Positions 1 to 9,002 of a stretch of 64,000 nt of DNA are shown in pieces. The notes beneath the pieces are model-generated. The model ran no database searches, was not told the origin of the DNA, and saw nothing but the letters and a program-made list of their open reading frames with translations. The stretch is from NCBI RefSeq assembly GCF_030944625.1, contig NZ_JAUSXY010000001.1, forward strand, positions 1,426,001 through 1,490,000. Reading direction: 5' to 3'. Each line of letters starts with the position of its first letter. Position 1 is the first letter of the stretch. Made by a program: the position numbers and the translations under genes. The DNA comes from Arthrobacter sp. SLBN-112 (GTDB lineage: Bacteria > Actinomycetota > Actinomycetes > Actinomycetales > Micrococcaceae).

Positions 1-1069
1 GCCCCTGCAGTACAAAGCTCACCGCGTTCCTGGACACCGGCTCTCCCGCGGAGACGCAATCATCCCGGACCTGGCGCGACAACTCTGTACGGTTGGCCGG
101 ATGCTCCCGCAGCCGCGCCGCCATGGCCTGGAAGATCTGCCGGAACTGCGCTGCTGAGAGCGCCGGGATGTCCGTGACCCGGGCAACCTGCTCTTCAACT
201 CCCGGCTGGGTTTCGACCGGAGCCGGGAGATCCTCGCTGGAAAACCGCTTGGCATCCCATACCCAGCCGCCCTGCACCGCCGAGTACTCCACGTCCTTGC
301 CGATCTGCGAGACCCACGTTCCGAACTTCCCGTAGCCGCCCCAGTCCGTCTTGAGCGACGGGTCCGCAGCGAGGGCCCGGTGCGCCACCATCGCTCCCAC
401 CACAGGCCCCGGTGCGGTGCGGATAAACTCCAGCACTTCGCGGACCCCCGGCGGTACCGCCTTGGTTTTCGCCTTGGCAGGGGCGGGAAACTGGCGCTGG
501 TTCACGGATGCCAGGGCGCGGACTGGCTCGGCCGTGGAGCCGGTCAAGATGGAAACGAAGTCGTGGGACTCCACCACATGGTCCGCCATCTCCCGGTAGG
601 CGAAGGCCACAGCCCCGGCGGCGATGACGGTGGTCATCCGGTCCGCGGCCCGGAACCGCTGAATCAGCGAAGTGAAGTCCGCGTCCGCTGAGGCGATAAA
701 GAACTCTTCGATGCCCACGCTTCCGGACAGGGCATCCATGGCATCCAGCACCAGGTTGATGTCCGTGCTGCTCTTTCCACGCTGCGTCAGCGACGGGCAG
801 TCGATCACCCGGAACCCGGCACGCGTCCAGTACGGGCGGTATTTCGAATACACCATCGGGTTCAGGTAGCAGTTGCGGATCAGGAAGCGCCGGGTCCCGT
901 CACCGGAACCTCCGGCGGACAGGGCATCCGCCCAGTGCTTGGGATCCTCTGCGAAGCGCTTGGCCGCCAGCGGGTCGATGGCCTGCAGGCCGGTGAAAAC
1001 GTTGTCGAAGTCCACGAACATGGCCGAGCGGATGCCCGGTCGCCGCGTGGGTGGAAGCGCCTCATTCAT
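1..1069 (-). CDS. NYN-domain protein with LOTUS-like C-terminal region (3' end outside window)
   Basis: The reading frame is open from ATG at 1069 to the window edge, 356 codons, so the C-terminus is missing. Near residue 17 it reads MFVDFDNVFTGL, and about 100 residues further on ADADFTSLIQRFRA. These are the first acidic strand and the D-x-D segment of NYN/LabA (PIN-like) nucleases, a family that usually cuts or binds RNA. Roughly residues 200-280 (VREVLEFIRTAPGPVVG to WGGYGKFGTWVSQI) resemble an OST-HTH/LOTUS RNA-binding domain, the usual partner of NYN in bacteria. It lies downstream of the DUF3100 operon on the same strand, with a hairpin terminator between them, so it is probably its own transcript. 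The NYN assignment is firm, the LOTUS assignment moderate, and the RNA target unknown. Confidence 0.8.
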   Translation of the reverse strand, partial: MNEALPPTRRPGIRSAMFVDFDNVFTGLQAIDPLAAKRFAEDPKHWADALSAGGSGDGTRRFLIRNCYLNPMVYSKYRPYWTRAGFRVIDCPSLTQRGKSSTDINLVLDAMDALSGSVGIEEFFIASADADFTSLIQRFRAADRMTTVIAAGAVAFAYREMADHVVESHDFVSILTGSTAEPVRALASVNQRQFPAPAKAKTKAVPPGVREVLEFIRTAPGPVVGAMVAHRALAADPSLKTDWGGYGKFGTWVSQIGKDVEYSAVQGGWVWDAKRFSSEDLPAPVETQPGVEEQVARVTDIPALSAAQFRQIFQAMAARLREHPANRTELSRQVRDDCVSAGEPVSRNAVSFVLQG

Positions 1070-1126
1070 AGGCCCAGTGTGCCAGCAACGTCCGGCTGCA
1101 ACTACCGTTTTCCGTACACAACGACA

Positions 1127-1160
1127 CGGACGACGCCGGGTGCGTACCCGCCGTCGTCCG
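1127..1160. terminator. GGACGACG-family hairpin terminator
   Basis: Inverted repeat GGACGACGCCGGGT / ACCCGCCGTCGTCC with one mismatch and a GCGT loop. It lies downstream of the minus-strand DUF3100 operon and before the NYN gene. It belongs to the dispersed hairpin family also seen near 11.2, 11.85, 14.0, 48.05, 53.15 and 55.2 kb. Confidence 0.75.
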
Positions 1161-1201
1161 CTCCGTCCAAGCCGCCCAACAAAGCCGCCCCGCAAACTAC
1201 C

Positions 1202-2587
1202 TCAGTGCCACAACCCCAGCGCGAACTCGGCAATCACCGTGGACAGTAGGAACGACGCCGTGATGGCCACCAGCCCCACCGGGATGATTTTCCAGCCGAT
1301 GTTCTTCAGCAGCGGGATGTCCTTGCCCAAGGAGAGGCCCGCCAGGGTCAGCATCACCGTGGCGATGGACAGGAAGTCCACGGTCTTGACGGCCGCGTTC
1401 AGCGCCTCGGCCCCGAAGAACCACGGGCTGGAGATGTATGCGCCGATGGTCGTGATGAACACGATGGCCGAGATCTTCCGGGTGATCTTCGCCAGCGCGA
1501 TGCCGACCAGGACAAGCGCCAGCAGGACCACGTACCCCAGCACGATGGTCAGGCTGAACCCCTTCGCTGCGATCGACGCCGTGCCAATACCCAGCACCGT
1601 CAGCACAGACAGCGAGAGCCACAGCGGCAGCTTGATCGCCGCGGAGGACTCGGCCACCCGCTCACGGAACCGCCGGTTCTCCTCCGCCTGTGCGGCCTCG
1701 CGCTCAACGTCGGCAGCGGAAGCAGCCGGAGCAGCAGGAGCGGCAGCGCCAGAACCAGCAGCAACCACCTCACGGCTCTCCTGCTTCCGCGTCAGCACCC
1801 GGTAGAACTTGTCCGCCAACGGCAGCGCCACATAGATGCCCACATACACACCCAGCACCGTGGTGATCAGGTTGGACACGGCGGCCATCCCCAGGATCGC
1901 GTCCTGGTCGCCCGGGTACGCGGCGGTGATGCTCGCAACGGACGCGGCCATCATGGAACCGGACCCCACGCCGGAACCCATGGCCAGCGCCAGCGGGTCG
2001 AACATCTTCCAGTTGGCCACAAGCGAGGTCAGCAGCGTGATGAACACGGCACCGAACAGCGTCCCGAAGACGTACATGGCCAGCACGCCGCGGTACTGGT
2101 CCGAGTCCGGCCCGTACTTCTCGGACACCATCGCGAAGGACGGCTCACGGTCCAGCGAGAACGTGGCGCCCACCGTGGCCTTGCCCATCCGCAGCAGCAC
2201 AGCCAGCGGCAGCGCCAGCACGATGGTGCCCAGCAGGTGCCCCACCTCCTGCAGCAGCAGCGCCGGTCCCGCCTTCAACAGGGTGGGCAGGCTGGGACCG
2301 ATATTGAACGCCAGCCGCGCCACCAGCAGCAGCACCGCCACACCCACCAGGGCCGCCGCCACCCGCTGCAGGTCGATGCCCAGCGGCTTGAACTTCTGGA
2401 TGGACACCAGCAGGCCCAGGATCAGGCCCCACACCATGGGGAAAATAATGATGGCGCCGATGCCCAGATCGATCTTCGCCTGCCCAATGAACTGGACGGC
2501 GAGGGCAATCACGAACGCCAAAGCGGCAATGGGGATGGTCAGCCTGGTGCCGGCCTTATCGGTCCGGGCTGTTTTGACAGTGCTCAT
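1202..2587 (-). CDS. DUF3100 family multi-pass membrane protein, putative transporter
   Basis: 461 residues with about ten hydrophobic segments and an Ala-rich cytoplasmic linker near residues 275-310 that separates a long N-terminal membrane half from a shorter C-terminal one. It matches from memory the DUF3100 family, integral membrane proteins of unknown mechanism often encoded beside M20 amidohydrolases. The start ATG overlaps the stop of the M20 gene by four bases (ATGA), so the two are translationally coupled as the last two genes of a five-gene minus-strand operon. The likely role is import of the amide or dipeptide-like substrate that the M20 enzyme hydrolyses. The membrane location is clear; the transport role is inferred from context. 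Confidence 0.75.
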   Translation of the reverse strand: MSTVKTARTDKAGTRLTIPIAALAFVIALAVQFIGQAKIDLGIGAIIIFPMVWGLILGLLVSIQKFKPLGIDLQRVAAALVGVAVLLLVARLAFNIGPSLPTLLKAGPALLLQEVGHLLGTIVLALPLAVLLRMGKATVGATFSLDREPSFAMVSEKYGPDSDQYRGVLAMYVFGTLFGAVFITLLTSLVANWKMFDPLALAMGSGVGSGSMMAASVASITAAYPGDQDAILGMAAVSNLITTVLGVYVGIYVALPLADKFYRVLTRKQESREVVAAGSGAAAPAAPAASAADVEREAAQAEENRRFRERVAESSAAIKLPLWLSLSVLTVLGIGTASIAAKGFSLTIVLGYVVLLALVLVGIALAKITRKISAIVFITTIGAYISSPWFFGAEALNAAVKTVDFLSIATVMLTLAGLSLGKDIPLLKNIGWKIIPVGLVAITASFLLSTVIAEFALGLWH

Positions 2588-3810
2588 GATGCGCCTTCCT
2601 GGGTGAAAGTACGACGGCGGTACGCCGCTTGGGTGAAGCGTTGACGTTGGGAGGGGGTTGAGGCAGCTGCGGCAACGGTCCAGGCCAGCGCGGTGCCGGC
2701 CTCAAACATCACCCCGTACGCCTGCTGAGTGTCCGCCAGGGCGGCGAACGCATGCGAATGGATGGGAACGTCCGCACCCGGAATGCTCAACCACGGATGC
2801 AGGGACGGGATGACCTGGGAGATGTTGCCCATGTCCGTGGAACCGCCGCTCAAACCCGCAGCCGGGGAAGTGTCCTTGCCGAACGCGTCCATTGCCGAGG
2901 TCCAGTGCGCTGCCAGGTCGTCGTCCTGGATCAGCGGCTCGTACAGCGGTTCGGTGTCCTCGAACGCCAGCGTGGTCCCGGTAGCCAGCGCAGCGCCTTC
3001 GAAGCAGCGCCGCACCCGCACCAGCAGCGCCTCGAACTCGGGCAGGGTGAAGGCCCGGCACTCGAACTCCACCACGGCCTTCTCCGGAATGATGTTGGTG
3101 ACGTGCCCGGCCTCCGCTACAAAGCAGGCAATCCGGTGGTCGGACGGGATCTGCTGGCGCAGCAGGCCGATCGCCACCTGGCTCAGCACCGCCGCATCCG
3201 CGGCGTTCACGCCCAGGTGCGGGGCGGCCGCTGCGTGCGCGGCCTTGCCGGTGAACGTCGCCTTGTACCGGCCCACGGCCTGGGCGCTGGTGCCGGCCGG
3301 GTTGTAGGTGACCCCGTCCTGAACGGGGTGGACCATCAATGCCAGCCCCACGCCGTCGAACGCTCCCTGCTCCAGCATCAGCGCCTTGCCGCCGCCGTGC
3401 TCCTCCGCGGGGGTGCCGATGGCCTTGAGCGTGATGCCCAACTGGTCCACGTACGGCTGCAGCGCCAGGGCTGCGGCCACGGAGGCGCCGGCGATCAGGT
3501 TGTGCCCGCAGGCGTGGCCGATGCCCGGCAGTGCGTCGTACTCCACGCACAGCGCCACGGTCAGGTCGCCGCTGCCGGTGGTCGCGGTGAAGGCGGTGGG
3601 CAGCCCGGCGGTGCCGCGCTCCACCTCGAATCCGCCGTCGGCCAGCAGCGTGGTGATGGCTTCAGCGGACTTCACTTCCTCGAAGGAGAGTTCCTTGAAC
3701 CCGTGGATGTCCTTGGCCAGCGCCTCCACCTGGGGCTTCCAGCGTTCGACGCCGTCCGCCAGGGCAGTGCGCATCGCACCTGCCGCGGGGGTTGTGTCAG
3801 TCGTGTGCAC
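2584..3810 (-). CDS. M20 family metal-dependent amidohydrolase
   Basis: 408 residues. I place the start at GTG 3810, seven bases after the upstream stop and behind AGGAG; the frame stays open upstream only as a shadow of the aldehyde dehydrogenase gene. Family marks are a metal-binding block with CVEYDALPGIGHACGHN, the EEHGGGKA segment with the catalytic acidic pair, a dimerisation domain near residues 185-300 (GKAAHAAAAPHLGVNA), and the late ligand HSHAFA. M20D members hydrolyse N-acyl amino acids, aminobenzoyl-glutamate and related amides in the cytoplasm. It sits between an aldehyde dehydrogenase and a DUF3100 membrane protein, so it probably releases an amine or acid that the two dehydrogenases then process. 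The exact substrate is unknown. Confidence 0.9.
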   Translation of the reverse strand: MHTTDTTPAAGAMRTALADGVERWKPQVEALAKDIHGFKELSFEEVKSAEAITTLLADGGFEVERGTAGLPTAFTATTGSGDLTVALCVEYDALPGIGHACGHNLIAGASVAAALALQPYVDQLGITLKAIGTPAEEHGGGKALMLEQGAFDGVGLALMVHPVQDGVTYNPAGTSAQAVGRYKATFTGKAAHAAAAPHLGVNAADAAVLSQVAIGLLRQQIPSDHRIACFVAEAGHVTNIIPEKAVVEFECRAFTLPEFEALLVRVRRCFEGAALATGTTLAFEDTEPLYEPLIQDDDLAAHWTSAMDAFGKDTSPAAGLSGGSTDMGNISQVIPSLHPWLSIPGADVPIHSHAFAALADTQQAYGVMFEAGTALAWTVAAAASTPSQRQRFTQAAYRRRTFTQEGAS

Positions 3811-3817
3811 GGGACTC

Positions 3818-5362
3818 CTAGTAAGACAGTGAGGGGAAGGGGGAGCCGGCGGCGCGGGTGGGCACCCACACAGCCTTGGTCTGGGTGTACTCGTCCAGCA
3901 CGCCCGGGCCGGAGGAACGGCCGTGGCCGGAATCCCCGAACCCGCCGAACGGCACCGCCACATGGATGGTCTTGTAGGAGTTGATCCAGAACGTGCCGGC
4001 CTTGACCTCGCGGGCCACATGGTGGGCGCGCGAGACGTCCGAGGTCCACACCGCCCCGGCCAGGCCAAAATTGGTGTTGTTGGCGCGGGCAATGGCCTCG
4101 GCCTCGGTATCGAACGCGTCCGCGCCCACCACGGGGCCAAACACCTCGGTGGTCTCCAGCCGGTTCTCGGGTGTCACGCCATCCAGCAGCGTGGGCATCA
4201 CCCAGTGGCCGCCCTTCAGGGCGCCGCTCAGCGCCTCCGGCAACGCGGACCCGGTGAGGCGACGGCCGCCGTCGTCCATTCCTGCTTCGATCAGGCCGGT
4301 GACCGTGGCGAACTGCTGCGCGGTGATGATGGGGCCCACCTCGGTGTCCGCGCTGAGCGGATCTCCCACGCGGAGCCTTGCCGCCTTGGCGGCGACCATC
4401 TCCACGAACTGTGCGTGCACGCTGCGCTCCACAAGGAGCCGGGACCCGGCCACGCAGGACTGGCCCGCGCCGGAGAAGATGGCGGAAATGGCGCCGTCCG
4501 CGGCACGGTCCAGGTCGGCGTCGGCGAAGACGATGTTGGCGCTCTTGCCGCCGAGCTCCAGCAGGGCCGGGATGCCTGCCTGGGCAGCCGCGACGGCCAC
4601 CCTGCGGCCGGTGGGGACGGAGCCGATGAAGCTGACTTTGCCCACCCGGGTGTCCGTGGTCAGTGCCGCACCAACGGTCTGGCCGAGTCCCGCTGCCACG
4701 TTGAACACCCCTGCCGGGAGTCCTGCTTCGTGGGCGATCTGGGCGAGCCGGACCGAGGACGCCGGGGTGAATTCGCTGGGCTTGATGATCACGGCGTTGC
4801 CCGCGGCCAGCGGGGCGGCGGAGTTCCAGCCGGCGGTGAACAGGGGAGCGTTCCAGGGCGTGATAGCGACGACGACGCCCCACGGCACGCGCTCGGTGTA
4901 CGTATGCCAGTTGCCTGGGACGGGGATGGTCTGCCCGGTGAGCTTGTCCGCCCAGCCGGCGTAGTAGCCGAACATTTCGGCCACCTTGGCGGCCTCAGCA
5001 CGGGCGTCCCGGATGGGCTTGCCGGTGGTGGCGGATTCCAGGATGGCCAGTTCCTCGGCGTGCTGCTCCACGGCGCGGCTGACGTCGCGCAGGATGGCGG
5101 CCCGCTCGAAGCCGTTCAGCCGCCCCCACACGGCGGCTCCCGCCGTCGAGCTTTCCAGGATGGCGTTGGCACCCTCGGCGCCGGGGTCCGCGTAGGTGGC
5201 GAAGGATTCGCCGGTTGCCGCGGCGGTGAGGGTGATGCTGTCTCCGCTGCCGGTGGCGACGCGGCCGTCAACGAACGCGCCGAGGCCTGACGGGAAGGCG
5301 GCGTCAAGGACTTCCCTGGCGGTGGCCGCGGAGGAAGAGGTAGGTGCTGTGGTGATGCTCAA
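3818..5362 (-). CDS. NAD(P)-dependent aldehyde dehydrogenase
   Basis: 514 residues, full length for the ALDH superfamily. Visible motifs are the cofactor and substrate loop TPWNAPLFTAGWN, the general base Glu269 in LELGGKS, the catalytic Cys303 in GQSCVAGSR, and the late EVFGPVVGADAF segment. It oxidises an aldehyde to the acid with NAD(P)+. The start is TTG at 5362, placed behind AAAGGAAA; no better start is close. It lies 66 bases after the hydroxyisobutyrate-type dehydrogenase and 7 bases before the M20 gene, so it is mid-operon. Its neighbours suggest a semialdehyde or amino-aldehyde substrate, which I infer rather than see. Confidence 0.93.
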   Translation of the reverse strand: MSITTAPTSSSAATAREVLDAAFPSGLGAFVDGRVATGSGDSITLTAAATGESFATYADPGAEGANAILESSTAGAAVWGRLNGFERAAILRDVSRAVEQHAEELAILESATTGKPIRDARAEAAKVAEMFGYYAGWADKLTGQTIPVPGNWHTYTERVPWGVVVAITPWNAPLFTAGWNSAAPLAAGNAVIIKPSEFTPASSVRLAQIAHEAGLPAGVFNVAAGLGQTVGAALTTDTRVGKVSFIGSVPTGRRVAVAAAQAGIPALLELGGKSANIVFADADLDRAADGAISAIFSGAGQSCVAGSRLLVERSVHAQFVEMVAAKAARLRVGDPLSADTEVGPIITAQQFATVTGLIEAGMDDGGRRLTGSALPEALSGALKGGHWVMPTLLDGVTPENRLETTEVFGPVVGADAFDTEAEAIARANNTNFGLAGAVWTSDVSRAHHVAREVKAGTFWINSYKTIHVAVPFGGFGDSGHGRSSGPGVLDEYTQTKAVWVPTRAAGSPFPSLSY

Positions 5363-5428
5363 GATGTTTGTTTCCTTTGGGGGCGTTGGGATGCCGGGGG
5401 TTCTGCTGCCGGTGTCGCTGTTTGGGCG

Positions 5429-6340
5429 TCAGGCTGCGGTAGCGGGGCTTGGTGCACCGGCGGGGGTGATGGCGGGGGCTACGGTGCGGGCGATCTCGGT
5501 AAAGTCCGCCCGCGGGCCGAGGACTGACAGGGCGTCCTGCCACTGGTTGGCGACGGCGGCCAGGAGCGCGGGCTTCTCGCCGATCTGGGCGGCCACGTCG
5601 ACGGCCAGGGCGGCGTCGCGGGCCATCAGGCCCATGGAGAAGCCGGAATCGTGGGTGCCGGTGAGGATCCAGTTGGGGTACATGGTGGCCGAGACTTTGC
5701 TGCCGCCGGAGGCACCGCTGATGCTGGCCGCTGCCGTGGCGGGGTCGATGCCGTAGGCCTTGGCCACGCCCAGGGCCTCGCCCACGGAGGCGAGGTTTGC
5801 GGCGGCCAGGACGTTGTTGAGGAGCTTGACCACGTTGCCGCTGCCGGGGCCGCCGATGTGGCTGTAGTTGCCGCCGGTGAGGGCCAGCAGTACGGGTTCG
5901 GCGGCTTTCAGCGCGGCTTCCGTGGCACCCACGAAGGCGCTGAGCGTTCCGGTTGCGGCGCCGTCGCGGCCGCCGGAAACCGGGGCGTCGATGAAAGCCG
6001 CACCGTCGGCTTCCGCGAGCTGGGCCATCTGCTTGCTGGTGGCGGGCTCGGAGGTGGTGGTGTCAATGATGGCGACGGTTCCCGGGCTGGCCAGGAGATG
6101 CGGCACCGTGGTTTCCACGATGCTGGCAGCGGGGAGGGATAGGACCACGTAGGGCGTCCCGGCCACGCTGGCCAGGGTGTCCGTGGTGCCGATGCCGGTT
6201 TCTGCGGCTGCTTGGCGGGCGGCCTCCGAGGGGTCGAAGCCGGTGACGTCCCAGCCAGCCTTGTGCAGGGTGGCGGCCATGGCTCCGCCCATGGCGCCGA
6301 GGCCGATGACGGCGACGCGGCGGTTTTGTGGCTCGTTCAT
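5429..6340 (-). CDS. NAD(P)-dependent 3-hydroxyisobutyrate dehydrogenase-family enzyme
   Basis: 303 residues. The N-terminal Rossmann motif VAVIGLGAMGGAMAATL marks the beta-hydroxyacid dehydrogenase family. The substrate signature DAPVSGGRDGAATGTL and the helix with the catalytic lysine (VVKLLNNVLAAAN) follow in the expected order. Family members oxidise 3-hydroxyisobutyrate, tartronate semialdehyde (in reverse) or L-threonate to the corresponding semialdehyde or oxoacid. The next gene encodes an aldehyde dehydrogenase, which fits a hydroxyacid to semialdehyde to acid sequence. The start ATG has AGGAG seven bases upstream. It lies 61 bases after the RpiR regulator. The substrate cannot be told from sequence alone. 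Confidence 0.88.
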   Translation of the reverse strand: MNEPQNRRVAVIGLGAMGGAMAATLHKAGWDVTGFDPSEAARQAAAETGIGTTDTLASVAGTPYVVLSLPAASIVETTVPHLLASPGTVAIIDTTTSEPATSKQMAQLAEADGAAFIDAPVSGGRDGAATGTLSAFVGATEAALKAAEPVLLALTGGNYSHIGGPGSGNVVKLLNNVLAAANLASVGEALGVAKAYGIDPATAAASISGASGGSKVSATMYPNWILTGTHDSGFSMGLMARDAALAVDVAAQIGEKPALLAAVANQWQDALSVLGPRADFTEIARTVAPAITPAGAPSPATAA

Positions 6341-6401
6341 AGGGGTACTCCTGGGTGGCGGTTGGTGGTTCTGTGCGGAAAGTTTTGTGTGGTCAGGGCA
6401 G

Positions 6402-7325
6402 TTAGTCGAGGTAGATGTCCAAGTCTTTCCAGAGCTGCTGGGTGCGGCGGATGGTGGCCCGGCTGCGCTCCGGATGCGCCGCCTCCATGCCGGCGAGCAG
6501 GCCGTAGACCAGGGAGTTCGCGGCGGTGACGGACTGGAAGAAGGAGATGCCTTCGGAGGCCACCACCAGGAGGTGGTCCGCGGCGGTGGCCAGGCGGCCG
6601 CGGCGGAGGTCGCTGATGGCGATGACCGTGGCGCCTGCCTGTTTGGCGGCTTCGGCGGCGATGATGATCTGCTTTACCGAGCGCCACATGTTGATGACCA
6701 CCAGGACATCGCCGGGGCCAAGGTTGTTGGTGCCCGACGCCAGGTGCGGGCCGCCACGGTTTTCCAGGCTGATCGGGTAGCCCATGGTGGAGCCCAGGTG
6801 CGCCATGACGCTTGCGGGCCCGGCAAAGGAGCCGATGCCGACGACGGTGATGGACTTCGCTGCGGCCAGCGCGGCGATGGCTGCCTCGGCTTCCTCGGGG
6901 GTGTTCGAGTCCAGCGTCAGGCGGAGGTTTTCGATGTCGTGGGTGATGGCTTCATAGAGCGGGCTGCGGGTTTCGCCGTGTTCGGTGAGGGTGTCCTCCG
7001 TGGAGATCATCACCAGGTAGCGGGAGCGGAGTTCGCGCTGCAGGTCGGGCCAGCCCCGGTAACCCAGGTGCTGTGCCGTGCGGACTACGGAGGAGCTGTT
7101 CACGTCTGCGCGCTGGGCAATCTCGGCGATGTCCGCGTAGGAAGACAGTTGCGGGTTGCGGCGGATGACCTCCACCACGCGGCTCTGGGCCTTGGTCAGC
7201 ACAACATCCGGCAAGGCATCACCGAGCCATGCGTGGGAACTGATGCCGGAGCCGTTGCCGCCGCTTTCGGCGGCGTGCTCGGGTGCCTGCTCTGCTGCCT
7301 GCTCTGTGGAAGTGCTGGGGTTCAC
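6402..7325 (-). CDS. RpiR/MurR family transcriptional regulator (HTH + SIS)
   Basis: 307 residues from GTG 7325; the frame continues upstream but that part is unlike the family and overlaps the promoter. Residues about 25-100 form the RpiR helix-turn-helix (SYADIAEIAQRADVNSSSV), and residues 135-260 form a SIS sugar-phosphate-binding domain (SITVVGIGSFAGPASVMAHL). RpiR proteins sense phosphorylated sugars or small acids and usually control the genes beside them. It is the first gene of the minus-strand operon with the two dehydrogenases, the M20 hydrolase and the DUF3100 protein, so it probably regulates that operon and itself. Candidate operators lie just upstream at 7351-7390. Confidence 0.88.
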   Translation of the reverse strand: MNPSTSTEQAAEQAPEHAAESGGNGSGISSHAWLGDALPDVVLTKAQSRVVEVIRRNPQLSSYADIAEIAQRADVNSSSVVRTAQHLGYRGWPDLQRELRSRYLVMISTEDTLTEHGETRSPLYEAITHDIENLRLTLDSNTPEEAEAAIAALAAAKSITVVGIGSFAGPASVMAHLGSTMGYPISLENRGGPHLASGTNNLGPGDVLVVINMWRSVKQIIIAAEAAKQAGATVIAISDLRRGRLATAADHLLVVASEGISFFQSVTAANSLVYGLLAGMEAAHPERSRATIRRTQQLWKDLDIYLD

Positions 7326-7350
7326 GGTGAGGCCTGTCCTGTAACGCGGA

Positions 7351-7390
7351 TCACTCTGCAAGTGCAATTGCATCCAATGTACTCTGCAAT
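7351..7390. promoter_or_regulatory. candidate RpiR operator region
   Basis: Between the RpiR gene and the divergent DUF222 gene lie a perfect palindrome TGCAATTGCA (7363-7372) and a direct repeat ACTCTGCAA at 7353 and 7381, 28 bases apart. All stand in an A/T-richer patch just upstream of the RpiR start. Position and symmetry fit an autoregulatory site, but no binding motif for this particular regulator is known to me. Confidence 0.45.
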
Positions 7391-7498
7391 TTGGTTTGCG
7401 AATAGGGTTTTGGGTTTCGGGAATGCAAAACCTGGTTCCGGGTTGCCCGGCAGCGGTGCGGGACGCTTTGTGGGGCCGAATCAAAATGTCGGACCCCC

Positions 7499-8953
7499 GT
7501 GGGAGAGTTTGCTTTATGGAAACCGGGAGTGGTCGTGGATGCTGGAGTCAGGGCCACGTTGGCCGCTGCCGTCGCGCCCATGGCTGGGCTGGTGGACGAG
7601 TTGGCCGCCGGCTTGGCCCGTCCTTCGCAAGCTGTGGGGAGTTTGGCGGACAATGACCCGTTGCGTGAACTTTCCCAGTCATGCCTGGACGGTTTGGGGG
7701 TCGTGGCCCGCCTTGAAGCGGTCACGGCCGCGGTGAAGGTCCGGCTGCTTGCCAGTTATACAGAGTCGGCAGACGCGTTGGAAGGGCCAGCCCAAAGTGC
7801 ATATGAGTCCTCGGCGCGGGAAATGAGCCAGGTGACGGAAGTCGCCTGCCTTCTCACCATCGGGGAACGGGCCGCAGCCGCGTTGCTGGGCGAGGCGCAT
7901 GCGCTGACCACAACGTTGCCGGCCGCACTGGATGCCTTGCAGGCTGGGAAGATTTCCTGGCAGCACGCCCGGATCATCGTCGATGAAACCACGGGCCTGG
8001 ACAAAGCCGCCGCGTCAGCTCTGGAGGCGCATTTCCTGGACGCCGAGGCGCCGAACGCGGCCAGGGGCGCCGCGGCGGGGGAGCTGGCGCCGGCCCGCTT
8101 CCGGCGGAAGGTACGTGCCTGGCGGGAACGCCATCATCCCGAATCCCTCGAGATCAGACACGCGAAGTCCGTGGAAGACCGACGGATGGAATACTCCCCG
8201 GACCGCAACGGGATGGCGTGGGTTTCGCTATATATGCGTGCAGACAAGGCTTGCGCCATTTGGAACAAGACCACTGCCTTGGCCCGTGGCCTGCAGGGAC
8301 CAGACGAACCGCGGACCCTCACCCAAATCAAGGTCGACGAGGCCGCCCGATTGTTGCTGGGCACGCCAGGGAAGAATGCCGGGGCCGGGCCGTCGCTCAA
8401 TGCGGACGTCCTGGTCACGGTGCCGGTCCTCTCTCTCTTTGGCGCCACAGACGAACCCGCAGATCTTGACAACTACGGACCCATCCCGGCATCGATGGCC
8501 CGCAAACTCGTTTCGGAAGGCGCCGGTTCCTTCTACCGGGTGTTGGTGGACCCGCGGGACGGGGCGCCGCTGGAAATCGGCCGGACCAGCTACCGGCTTC
8601 CGGAATCACTGAAGCGGTGGCTGCGGATGCGCGATGGAAAGTGCACGTTTCCCGGCTGCAGCAACCACAGTCAGGACAACGAAGCCGACCATCTCAGGGC
8701 CTGGGAGCGAGGTGGAAGCACCGGGATCAGCAACCTGGGTCAGTTGTGTCCCAAGCATCATCGGCTTAAGCATCGGACCCGCTGGAGCCCGGGCCCTGCA
8801 GCCGCGAATAAGCCGCCCGGCTGGGTCTCGCCCTCTGGCCGCAAATACAATGCCGAACGAGCTGACCGGGAACCAACGCTCTGGCCTCCAGGTTTCCTCC
8901 CGGACGGAAGCAGCCCGTTGGAGACACTCATCGTTGACTATCTCGTTGCCTAG
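7499..8953 (+). CDS. DUF222 / HNH endonuclease domain protein (13E12 repeat family)
   Basis: 484 residues. The N-terminal two thirds is an alpha-helical DUF222 region. The C-terminus has the HNH nuclease core, CTFPGCSNHSQDNEADHL followed by NLGQLCPKHHRLKH, with the paired Cys residues and the His cluster intact. These proteins are present in many copies in Arthrobacter and mycobacterial genomes; their role is not established, although DNA cleavage is expected from the HNH fold. The start is uncertain: GTG 7499 gives the longest form, while GTG 7535 has GGGAG at proper spacing. It is transcribed away from the RpiR operon and ends in a strong hairpin. Confidence 0.88.
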   Translation: MGEFALWKPGVVVDAGVRATLAAAVAPMAGLVDELAAGLARPSQAVGSLADNDPLRELSQSCLDGLGVVARLEAVTAAVKVRLLASYTESADALEGPAQSAYESSAREMSQVTEVACLLTIGERAAAALLGEAHALTTTLPAALDALQAGKISWQHARIIVDETTGLDKAAASALEAHFLDAEAPNAARGAAAGELAPARFRRKVRAWRERHHPESLEIRHAKSVEDRRMEYSPDRNGMAWVSLYMRADKACAIWNKTTALARGLQGPDEPRTLTQIKVDEAARLLLGTPGKNAGAGPSLNADVLVTVPVLSLFGATDEPADLDNYGPIPASMARKLVSEGAGSFYRVLVDPRDGAPLEIGRTSYRLPESLKRWLRMRDGKCTFPGCSNHSQDNEADHLRAWERGGSTGISNLGQLCPKHHRLKHRTRWSPGPAAANKPPGWVSPSGRKYNAERADREPTLWPPGFLPDGSSPLETLIVDYLVA

Positions 8954-8967
8954 CCGTGGTCCGACTT

Positions 8968-9002
8968 TGCCCGGGTGCAGCAAGACGCTGCTTCCCCGGG
9001 CA
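8968..9002. terminator. hairpin terminator after the DUF222 gene
   Basis: TGCCCGGG-t-GCAGC, loop AAGAC, GCTGC-tt-CCCCGGGCA forms a long two-part stem 15 bases past the stop codon. No T-run follows. The rest of the gap to 9239 shows no gene; it holds only the upstream region of the phosphodiesterase gene. Confidence 0.65.

Noticed and set aside
2584..4140. An N-terminally extended M20 protein of 518 residues
   Set aside because: The first 110 codons are antisense-like sequence within the aldehyde dehydrogenase gene. The GTG at 3810 with AGGAG fits the family length.
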